Shown: piece by piece, positions 26,175 through 32,071 of the stretch
Numbering within the stretch: position 1 is the stretch's first letter
Layout of the letters: the number at the start of each line of letters is the position of its first letter
Source: Corynebacterium gottingense
Lineage (GTDB): Bacteria > Actinomycetota > Actinomycetes > Mycobacteriales > Mycobacteriaceae
Assembly (NCBI RefSeq): GCF_003693265.1
Contig: NZ_RDRE01000016.1
Span: 1 to 37,367, forward strand
Direction of reading: 5' to 3'
Length of the DNA: 37,367 nt
Made by a program: the position numbers and the translations under genes
The notes under the pieces: model-generated
Seen by the model: only the letters and a program-made list of their open reading frames with translations
What the model was told of the DNA's origin: nothing
Databases searched by the model: none

Positions 26175-27911
26175 GTGCACTCCTTGCCCGTCCACCCCGC
26201 CACCGTCGACCTCAAGCCACTGCCCCTGCCGCCGCTCGGGCAGACACTCGGGGCATACCGCACCGCGCTCTCCGCGGTACTCAGCGAGGAGGATCTCGCC
26301 CAAGCCACTCGCGTCATCGAGGGTTTCGCGCAGGGCGATGGGCCGCTTCTCGACGCCACCCTGCGCGACCGTGCCGCCGCCCGCGAGAAGGAAGGCACGA
26401 ACTGGCTGCACGACGAGTGGTACGAGGGGTACCTGGAAAACCGGGAGCCACTGCAGCTGAGCACGAACGTTGGGTTCCAGCTCGCGCCCTTCGGGGACGG
26501 CACAGGTACGAGCCGGGTTGCCAGCGCCGTGCAACGCATCGCCACTGTGCACCTGCAGGCCGCGGCGCAGCAGGTTCCCGAAGACGTAGACGCGCGCGGC
26601 AACCGCATCACCATGAACCAGTGGTTTGTCTACAACGGCGGCGTCCGCCACCCGAACGTCGACGTGGACGACGTCACTGTATGCGATCGCGACGTCGCGG
26701 ATCGGGAAATCGGCGTGTTCGTGCGCGGTCGCCTCTTCGCCCTGCCAATCAGCGACTCTGCCGGCAACGTCGCGCCGCTTGACCAACTCTCCGCGGCGTT
26801 CGACGAGCTGCTGTCCACCGATGAGGCCGCCGACTTCAACGCAGACTTCAACGCTGCGTCGCTGATCGGGTCCGGCCCGCTTGGCGACGCCCTCTCGGGC
26901 CTCTTCACGCAGAACCCCGCAACCTACACGCGCCTCCGCGACCTGTTGTTCACCGTGGACCTCGTGGAGACCGCGGGCCGCAGCGACGCCGCGCTCCTGG
27001 CGGACCTAACGTTCCGCCCGCGCGGCGCTTGGACCTACAAGCCGCTGAGCTACCAGTTCGGGGTGGACAGCCCGTGGACCGCAGTCCACGTCGAGCACAG
27101 CTGCCAGGACGGGGCGACACTGGTCACGGCGCTTACGCGGATGCACGACGTCGACGTCACCGAGTCCGCGTCGATGACCGCGCGTGCCCCGCAGGAGCTG
27201 CGCTGGGAGTTAGACAGCAACATCTCGGACATTGCGCGCGAGGTGCGCTCGTACACCAACATCACCGGCGACGACGCGCAACCGTACACCGCCGAGATCG
27301 TCGCCGTAGACATCAACCAACCGGACGACCTACCGTTCAAGTTCAGCCGCGACGCGAGCGCACAGCTCATCCTGTCCATCGCGCAGCAGCTCACCTACGG
27401 CCGCGTGCGTGCGGTGTACGAGGCCGTTGACATGCGCGAGTTCCGCGCCGGCCGCACCGAGTGCCTACGCGCGGCGACCCCCGAGGCCGTCGCCTTCGCC
27501 CGCCACCTGGTGGACGGCGATGCCACCCAGGAGCAGCTCGTGGCCGCTGTCGACGCCCACCGCGCGTGGGTGAAGCGTTGCAAGTCCGGTAACGGGTTTG
27601 ACCGCCACATTCAGATGCTCGAGCGCCTCGACGAACGGTTGCCCCCGGCGGAGTTCTTCACCGACGAGACCACCATCGCGGCGCGCCAGGACTTCCTCTC
27701 AACCACCTCGATCGGCGGCGCGGACCAGATCGTGCGGTACGCCTTCGCGCCGACGCTGCCCGAGGGCTTCGGCGTGGCCTACACGCCGCTGCCGAAGGCC
27801 ACCGAGTACTGCGTGTCCTTCAACGCGGACACCGCGGAACGGCCCGAGAAGTTCCTGCGTAACCTCGCGCGCGCGGCCGAGCTGCTCTGGGAGTTCTGCG
27901 CGGACCTCTAG
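26175..27911 (+). CDS. Choline/carnitine O-acyltransferase family protein
   Basis: 578 residues, close to the ~600 of eukaryotic carnitine acetyltransferases and without a targeting peptide. The family moves acyl groups between CoA and carnitine or choline. The N-terminal LPLPPLGQTLGAYRTAL and LSTNVGFQL segments, the catalytic motif EHSCQDG (His308, family HSxxDG), HRAWVKRCKSGNGFDRH, the substrate-site FLSTTS and the C-terminal PEGFGVAYTPLP all line up with the family. Start is GTG 26175, with AGGAAG about 9 bases upstream. It follows the ABC operon by 52 bases. Whether the acceptor is carnitine, choline or something else cannot be told. This is a rare family in bacteria, and no other carnitine gene is recognisable here. 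Confidence 0.85.
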   Translation: MHSLPVHPATVDLKPLPLPPLGQTLGAYRTALSAVLSEEDLAQATRVIEGFAQGDGPLLDATLRDRAAAREKEGTNWLHDEWYEGYLENREPLQLSTNVGFQLAPFGDGTGTSRVASAVQRIATVHLQAAAQQVPEDVDARGNRITMNQWFVYNGGVRHPNVDVDDVTVCDRDVADREIGVFVRGRLFALPISDSAGNVAPLDQLSAAFDELLSTDEAADFNADFNAASLIGSGPLGDALSGLFTQNPATYTRLRDLLFTVDLVETAGRSDAALLADLTFRPRGAWTYKPLSYQFGVDSPWTAVHVEHSCQDGATLVTALTRMHDVDVTESASMTARAPQELRWELDSNISDIAREVRSYTNITGDDAQPYTAEIVAVDINQPDDLPFKFSRDASAQLILSIAQQLTYGRVRAVYEAVDMREFRAGRTECLRAATPEAVAFARHLVDGDATQEQLVAAVDAHRAWVKRCKSGNGFDRHIQMLERLDERLPPAEFFTDETTIAARQDFLSTTSIGGADQIVRYAFAPTLPEGFGVAYTPLPKATEYCVSFNADTAERPEKFLRNLARAAELLWEFCADL

Positions 27912-27921
27912 CGGGGCCGCT

Positions 27922-27940
27922 CGCCGGCTAGGCGCCGGCG
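27922..27940. terminator. Hairpin between convergent acyltransferase and DUF4259 genes
   Basis: CGCCGGC-TAGGC-GCCGGCG, a perfect 7-bp stem that includes the first base of the minus-strand stop codon (27928-27930). No clear T run; a shared transcript end is likely. Confidence 0.4.
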
Positions 27941-28302
27941 AAACCCGTAAACCCCGTGGCGCGGCGCGTCGCCGCCAGCCACTGCTCGAGCTCGCCGGCG
28001 TCGAGCCATTGCTCGTACAAGTCGGAGTCGGGCGAGGACATCAGCTCACGGACCTGGTGCTCCAGCCAGCGTCGGTCGCGGAACGAAAATTCAAACGCCA
28101 GAGCCTCGTGGAACTCTTCGGAGGGCAGGTTGCCGTTCATCACGGCAACGAGGGCGACGACGACCTCGGCCTGGCCCGAATCAAGGGGCAGCTCGCGGCA
28201 GGCGAAGCGGAACTTATCCATGCGGAACGTGCCATTGGCAAGCTGACGCACGGCGTCGCGCGCGTGGTCATTATCAAACGGCCCATAGTTCCACGTTCCC
28301 AT
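27928..28302 (-). CDS. DUF4259 family protein
   Basis: 124 residues of unknown function. The start MGTWNYGPFDNDHA (tryptophan, Gly-Pro-Phe-Asp-Asn-Asp) is the signature of DUF4259, a family found near various stress or toxin loci but without a known activity. No signal peptide, membrane segment or catalytic motif is visible. The C-terminal half is acidic and helical. ATG 28300-28302 begins directly with the family signature; the frame is open upstream but that part is not conserved. It lies 57 bases before the coaE stop and is read in the same direction as coaE, so it may be its downstream partner. Confidence 0.75.
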   Translation of the reverse strand: MGTWNYGPFDNDHARDAVRQLANGTFRMDKFRFACRELPLDSGQAEVVVALVAVMNGNLPSEEFHEALAFEFSFRDRRWLEHQVRELMSSPDSDLYEQWLDAGELEQWLAATRRATGFTGFAGA

Positions 28303-28359
28303 GGCCAGTGAGCTTAAGACCGGCTGGTTGCAGGTTGCTTTCCGTAAAGCGAACAATAC

Positions 28360-28968
28360 TTAAACGTCAAGCAATATGTTGGTAATCCGGTTTGCCAACG
28401 TGTCTACCTGCTGTGCAAGTTTGTCCTCCGTGCCGTTATTATCCAGCACCACGTCTGCCGCTGCGCGGCGCTCGACGTCCGGGATTTGCCGCGCGATGCG
28501 GTTGCGCGCGTCGGCCTCGTCCAGCCCGCGGTGCGCCACCAGGCGCCGCACGCGTTCCTCCGGATTCACGTCGACCACGACGGTCATGTCCATGTCCTGG
28601 TCCATGCCGAGCTCCACGAGCAGCGGCATGTCGTATACCGCTGCCCGCTCCCCAGCGGCCTCCAGCGCGGCGAACCTGCGGGCGGATTCCGCGCGGATCG
28701 CTGGGTGGGTGATGGCGTTGAGTCGTTGTGTCGCCTCCTCCGAGGCGAATGCGCGGCGGGCCAGTTCCGCCCGGTCCAGCGCGCCGTCCGGTCCCAACAG
28801 GTCGGCGCCGAACTCCTCCGCCACTGCGGCGAGGACGGGCGAGCCGGGTTCCATGTTGTCGCGGGCCACCTGGTCGGCGTCAACGACGGGAAAGCCACGC
28901 TGGCGCATAAGCGCCGCGACCGTGGACTTGCCGCTGCCGATGCCGCCGGTCAATCCGATCATGTACAT
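28360..28968 (-). CDS. coaE: CoaE, dephospho-CoA kinase
   Basis: 202 residues. CoaE phosphorylates dephospho-CoA, the last step of coenzyme A synthesis. The P-loop LTGGIGSGKST is at the N-terminus, followed by VVDADQVAR, NAITHPAIRAE and the lid region ARNRIARQIP. Some mycobacterial CoaE proteins carry an extra C-terminal domain; this one does not. Two nearby ATG codons (28966-28968 and 28960-28962) are both possible; a TATCAT -10 lies 8 bases before the first, so a leaderless mRNA starting there is preferred. It follows rpsA, as in mycobacteria. Confidence 0.94.
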   Translation of the reverse strand: MYMIGLTGGIGSGKSTVAALMRQRGFPVVDADQVARDNMEPGSPVLAAVAEEFGADLLGPDGALDRAELARRAFASEEATQRLNAITHPAIRAESARRFAALEAAGERAAVYDMPLLVELGMDQDMDMTVVVDVNPEERVRRLVAHRGLDEADARNRIARQIPDVERRAAADVVLDNNGTEDKLAQQVDTLANRITNILLDV

Positions 28969-28976
28969 GGGCACCG

Positions 28977-28982
28977 ATGATA
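28977..28982 (-). promoter_or_regulatory. -10 element for leaderless coaE
   Basis: TATCAT is 8 bases before ATG 28968 and lies directly after the rpsA terminator T stretch. No ribosome binding site is present. Confidence 0.45.
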
Positions 28983-29030
28983 GAGCAAAGCGGCCCGCGC
29001 CCCGTCGATAAGCGACTGGGTGCGGGCCGC
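28983..29030 (-). terminator. Intrinsic terminator of rpsA
   Basis: On the minus strand GCGGCCCGC (29022-29030) pairs with GCGGGCCGC (28990-28998), followed by TTTGCTCT. The loop contains an 11-mer repeat copy, which itself can form GTCG-ATAAG-CGAC. Confidence 0.75.
29003..29013 (+). repeat. Interspersed 11-mer, copy 9
   Basis: Intergenic; occupies the loop of the rpsA terminator. Confidence 0.9.
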
Positions 29031-29052
29031 CGTGCGACCTCACATGGAGGAT

Positions 29053-30516
29053 TTAGTTGCCGGTGAGCTTGTCGCGCAGTGCGGCGAGCTGCTCATCCGA
29101 AGCCAGGGAGCCCATGGACGACTCTGCCGGCTCCGCTGCCGGAGCTGCAGCGTTGGAGTCGGAAGAGTAGTTTGCCTGGTCTGCTGCCTGGTCGGCGGCC
29201 TCTGCGGCTGCGGCGCGGTGACGCTCCACCTGGCCGGCGTGCGCCTGGTGGCGACGCTCTGCCTCGGCGTAGCGTGCCTCCCACTCCTGGCGAGCCTCGT
29301 CGTAGCCTTCCATCCATTCGTTGGTCTCCGGGTCGAAGCCCTCCGGGAAGATGTAGTTGCCCTGCTCGTCGTAGGAGTCGGCCATGCCGTAGCGGGACGG
29401 ATCGAATTCCTCGGTGAAGTCCTCGTCAGCCTGCTTGAGGGACAGGGAGATGCGGCGACGGTCCAGGTCGATGTCGATGACCTTGACCATGACCTCTTCG
29501 CCCACGTTGACAACCTGGTCCGGCACCTCGACGTGGCGCTGAGCCAGCTCGGAGATGTGGACGAGGCCCTCGATACCCTCGTCGACGCGAACGAACGCAC
29601 CGAACGGGACGAGCTTGGTGACCTTGCCCGGGACGATCTGGCCCACGGCGTGGGTGCGTGCGAACACGCGCCACGGATCCTCCTGGGTTGCCTTCAGCGA
29701 CAGGGACACGCGCTCGCGGTCCAGGTCCACGTCGAGCACCTCGACGGTGACCTCGTCGCCCACGGTGACAACCTCGGACGGGTGGTCGATGTGCTTCCAG
29801 GACAGCTCGGACACGTGGACCAGGCCGTCGACGCCGCCGAGATCGACGAAGGCGCCGAAGTTGACGATGGAGGACACGACGCCCTTGCGGACCTGGCCCT
29901 TCTGCAGCTGGTGCAGGAAGTCGGAGCGGACCGCGGACTGGGTCTCCTCCAGGTAGGCGCGGCGGGACAGCACGACGTTGTTGCGGTGCTTGTCCAGCTC
30001 GATGATCTTCGCCTCGAGCTCCTGGCCGATGTACGGCTCCAGGTCGCGGACGCGACGCATCTCAACCAGCGATGCCGGCAGGAAGCCGCGCAGGCCGATG
30101 TCCAGGATGAGGCCGCCCTTGACAACCTCGATGACCGTACCGGTAACCGGCTGGTCGTTGTTCTGCAGCTCCTCGATGGTGCCCCAGGCACGCTCGTACT
30201 GAGCGCGCTTCTTGGACAGAATCAGGCGACCTTCCTTGTCCTCCTTGGTCAGGACAAGCGCGTCGATCTCGTCGCCGACCTCGACAACCTCGTCCGGGTC
30301 GACGTCGTGCTTGATGGACAGCTCGCGCGTCGGGATGACGCCCTCGGTCTTGTAGCCGATGTCAAGGAGGACCTCGTCGTGGTCAACCTTGACAACCTTG
30401 CCGCTGACGATGTCACCGTCGTTGAAGTACTTGATGGTGGCGTCGACTGCAGCGAGAAATTCCTCAGGGCCACCGATGTCATTGATAGCAACCTGGGGTG
30501 CGTTAGTAGTGCGCAT
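29053..30516 (-). CDS. rpsA: Ribosomal protein bS1
   Basis: 487 residues, normal for actinobacteria. S1 helps the 30S subunit bind mRNA. Four S1/OB repeats are visible at about 35-104, 122-187, 208-277 and 294-363; repeats 3 and 4 are the most canonical (GAFVDLGGVDGLVHVSEL, GAFVRVDEGIEGLVHISEL). A long Ala/Glu/Gln-rich acidic tail (about 365-487) ends LRDKLTGN. ATG 30514-30516 has GGAG 11 bases upstream. The upstream frame is open but carries no S1 features. Transcription seems to begin about 165 bases upstream, leaving a long leader. Confidence 0.97.
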   Translation of the reverse strand: MRTTNAPQVAINDIGGPEEFLAAVDATIKYFNDGDIVSGKVVKVDHDEVLLDIGYKTEGVIPTRELSIKHDVDPDEVVEVGDEIDALVLTKEDKEGRLILSKKRAQYERAWGTIEELQNNDQPVTGTVIEVVKGGLILDIGLRGFLPASLVEMRRVRDLEPYIGQELEAKIIELDKHRNNVVLSRRAYLEETQSAVRSDFLHQLQKGQVRKGVVSSIVNFGAFVDLGGVDGLVHVSELSWKHIDHPSEVVTVGDEVTVEVLDVDLDRERVSLSLKATQEDPWRVFARTHAVGQIVPGKVTKLVPFGAFVRVDEGIEGLVHISELAQRHVEVPDQVVNVGEEVMVKVIDIDLDRRRISLSLKQADEDFTEEFDPSRYGMADSYDEQGNYIFPEGFDPETNEWMEGYDEARQEWEARYAEAERRHQAHAGQVERHRAAAAEAADQAADQANYSSDSNAAAPAAEPAESSMGSLASDEQLAALRDKLTGN

Positions 30517-30685
30517 AAGTATATGTGCTCCGAAATGAATAGGAGATCGAAATTGGACAGGGGCGCATCTCTCCACCCAGTTCACCTTCCAATGGGGGGC
30601 TTGACGTGGGAAAGATCTCGCGCGAGGATCGACCCAGGCCCTCCTATTACGGCCGGTGTCGCCCCGATACGTCGATGCGCCCCTG
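30517..30685 (-). promoter_or_regulatory. Long structured rpsA leader
   Basis: CAGGGGCGCAT (minus strand, 30675-30685), near the predicted transcript 5' end, is perfectly complementary to ATGCGCCCCTG (30558-30568). The 11-bp stem would close a ~105-nt domain that holds GATCCTCGCGCGAGATC and other small stems. ATTGGA/TCCAAT (30586-30592 and 30552-30557 region) adds a further pair. E. coli S1 represses its own mRNA through the leader; autocontrol here is inference. Confidence 0.45.
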
Positions 30686-30687
30686 CA

Positions 30688-30716
30688 AGGGTAGTCCGTT
30701 TTACCTGCTTAAGCAA
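30688..30716 (-). promoter_or_regulatory. rpsA promoter
   Basis: TTGCTT (30711-30716) and TACCCT (30688-30693) on the minus strand, separated by 17 bases. Predicted start near 30681. The -35 overlaps the divergent methyltransferase promoter region. Confidence 0.5.
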
Positions 30717-30717
30717 A

Positions 30718-30723
30718 TAATAT
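30718..30723 (+). promoter_or_regulatory. -10 element for the methyltransferase gene
   Basis: TAATAT lies 5 bases before ATG 30729, with no ribosome binding site, again pointing to a leaderless mRNA. It is back to back with the rpsA -35. Confidence 0.45.
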
Positions 30724-30728
30724 CCGTC

Positions 30729-31496
30729 ATGCACAATTCCGATCATTCGCTTATCGACGCCACCGTCACCCCCTCCGCGGCAAACCGCCAATTCTGGGAC
30801 GATGACGCGGCACGCTACCACGCCGATCACGCGGCGTACCTGTCAAGTTTCTACTGGTGCCCGGAGATGCTCCACGAGTCGGAGGCACGCCTCCTCGGCG
30901 ACCTCGCCGGGCGCAACGTGCTGGAAATCGGGTGCGGCTCCGCCCCGTGCAGCGCGTGGCTTGCTCGCCCCGAGCAAGGCACCGGTTTTGTCACCGGATT
31001 CGACATTTCTGCGGGCATGTTGCGCCGCGCGCCCACCGGACTCCCCCTCGCACAAGCGGACGTGCTCGCCCTCCCGTACCGCGACGCCGCCTTCGACGTC
31101 GCATTCTCCGCCTTCGGTGCGCTGCCGTTCGTCGCCGACCTCGACGTGGCCCTCTCCGAGATCCGCCGCGTCCTGCGCCCCGGCGCACGCTTCGTCTTCA
31201 GCGTCACGCACCCCATGCGCTGGGTCTTCCCCGACGACCCCGTCTCCACCACCGCCGAGATCAGCTACTTCGACCGCGCTTACGAGGAGCGCGACGCCGA
31301 GGGCCGATTGACCTACGCGGAATACCACCGCACGTTCGGCGACTGGGTCCGCGCCCTCCGTACAGCGGGACTGCCGCTTGTCGACGTCACCGAGCCAACC
31401 TGGCCGCCCACCCTCACAAAAACCTGGGGGCAGTGGTCACCGGAGCGCGGCGCGCTCTTCCCGGGCACAGCCATCTTCGCTACCCAGGCGGTCTAA
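30729..31496 (+). CDS. Class I SAM-dependent methyltransferase
   Basis: 255 residues. Motif I is VLEIGCGSAPCSAWL (about 62-76), followed by an acidic GFDIS for the SAM ribose, the LPYRDAAFDVAFSAF loop and VLRPGARFVFSVTHP, a layout of small-molecule methyltransferases of the UbiE/type 11 group. Substrate unknown. The C-terminal half, with several Trp and Pro residues (EPTWPPTLTKTWGQW), may form the substrate lid. It is divergent from rpsA and faces a gene-free stretch. One copy of the 11-mer repeat lies 20 bases after the start, encoding Leu-Ile-Asp. Confidence 0.88.
   Translation: MHNSDHSLIDATVTPSAANRQFWDDDAARYHADHAAYLSSFYWCPEMLHESEARLLGDLAGRNVLEIGCGSAPCSAWLARPEQGTGFVTGFDISAGMLRRAPTGLPLAQADVLALPYRDAAFDVAFSAFGALPFVADLDVALSEIRRVLRPGARFVFSVTHPMRWVFPDDPVSTTAEISYFDRAYEERDAEGRLTYAEYHRTFGDWVRALRTAGLPLVDVTEPTWPPTLTKTWGQWSPERGALFPGTAIFATQAV
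30749..30759 (-). repeat. Interspersed 11-mer, copy 10
   Basis: In the methyltransferase gene, codons 8-10; reads CTT ATC GAC. Confidence 0.9.
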
Positions 31497-31743
31497 GCTT
31501 CACTTCCCACACTCTCAGCTTCTCCCCGAACCCAACACCCCCATATAGGGGCAATTGGACCGCTCCTTGAAGTGAGATGACCATTTACCGCTTTTCCGAG
31601 AAAATCGACCTATACACAGCCAACCTGCAGGTCAAGATATTTCCACATCGTGAGACTCGTCATAAAATATAAATGCTTCTTCATACCTGAGTTTCACGTA
31701 AGGCGAACCCGGCAATTCGCTCACAACATGTTAAACTCGCTCT
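31497..31743 (+). other. AT-rich gene-free stretch between the methyltransferase and the candidate RNA
   Basis: TCACTTC (31500-31506) and GAAGTGA (31569-31575) form an outer stem around CCCC-ATATA-GGGG (31549-31561 region), perhaps the methyltransferase transcript end. Further on the composition drops in GC, with CATAAAATATAAATG (31661-31675), a promoter-like run. No convincing open reading frame. Confidence 0.4.
31729..31737 (+). promoter_or_regulatory. Extended -10 promoter of the candidate structured RNA
   Basis: TGTTAAACT is an extended -10 (TGn + TAAACT, matching TAnAnT). A start about 7 bases on, near 31744, coincides with the first base-paired arm of the RNA. Confidence 0.45.
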
Positions 31744-32043
31744 TGGTTTTCGAAGCTCGCCCCTCTGGTAAGGGAAGACCACTGAGGCGGGAAAAACATC
31801 GAAAACCCTTCCCCGCTCACAGGGGGTTTAAGTGAAAAGGGAAGCACAGCGTGGTGGAGGGGGTTCGCCACGCGATCGGGGGGAAGGGGGATGCAGCATT
31901 CCCCGGAATGCTGCGCGAGAGGCGGGCACGAGATTAACGGCCCTGGTGCCCGCCTCCTCGTCCCTCAGCGGCGGCTCTGCCCGCAGCTGAGCGCGAAAGG
32001 CGCGGGGTGAACTGCACGGAGACGGCTCACCCCGCGATTTTCC
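31744..32043 (+). ncRNA. Candidate structured small RNA, about 300 nt
   Basis: A consecutive chain of stems fills the region. H1: GGTTTTCGA/TCGAAAACC (31745-31753, 31799-31807). H2: CTTCCC/GGGAAG with TCAC/GTGA (31808-31844). H3: GCGTGGTG/CGCCACGC (31849-31873). H4: GCAGCATTCC/GGAATGCTGC (31893-31914). H5: GAGGCGGGCAC/GTGCCCGCCTC (31919-31956). H6: CTCAGC/GCTGAG (31964-31991). H7: CGCGGGGTGA/TCACCCCGCG (32001-32036), then ATTTTCC, a terminator. An extended -10 sits just upstream. H2, H3 and the H3-H4 linker expose runs of five or six G. It is not tmRNA, SRP RNA or RNase P RNA by their conserved sequences. On the other strand the loops become C5 runs, reminiscent of 6C RNA, so strand is not certain. 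Identity unknown. Confidence 0.5.
32001..32043 (+). terminator. Terminator hairpin at the end of the candidate RNA, facing polA
   Basis: CGCGGGGTGA pairs perfectly with TCACCCCGCG across a 16-base loop, followed by ATTTTCC on the plus strand and by CCTTTCGC on the minus strand, so it could also serve polA. Confidence 0.6.
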
Positions 32044-32071
32044 GTGTGTTTCCGCGATTTTCCGTGCGTTT
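32032..32071. repeat. 20-bp tandem duplication at the polA 3' end
   Basis: CCGCGATTTTCCGTGyGTTT occurs twice head to tail (32032-32051 and 32052-32071) with one C/T difference. The second copy runs into the polA stop codon (32070-32072); the first overlaps the terminator's 3' arm and T run. Confidence 0.85.

Noticed and set aside
31650..31835. A 61-codon open frame upstream of and overlapping the candidate RNA
   Set aside because: No ribosome binding site, composition unlike coding DNA here, and the second half coincides with RNA stems.
31744..32043. tmRNA, RNase P RNA or SRP RNA
   Set aside because: None of their conserved sequences (tag peptide, GAGGAAAGTCC-type core, SRP tetraloop helix) is present.
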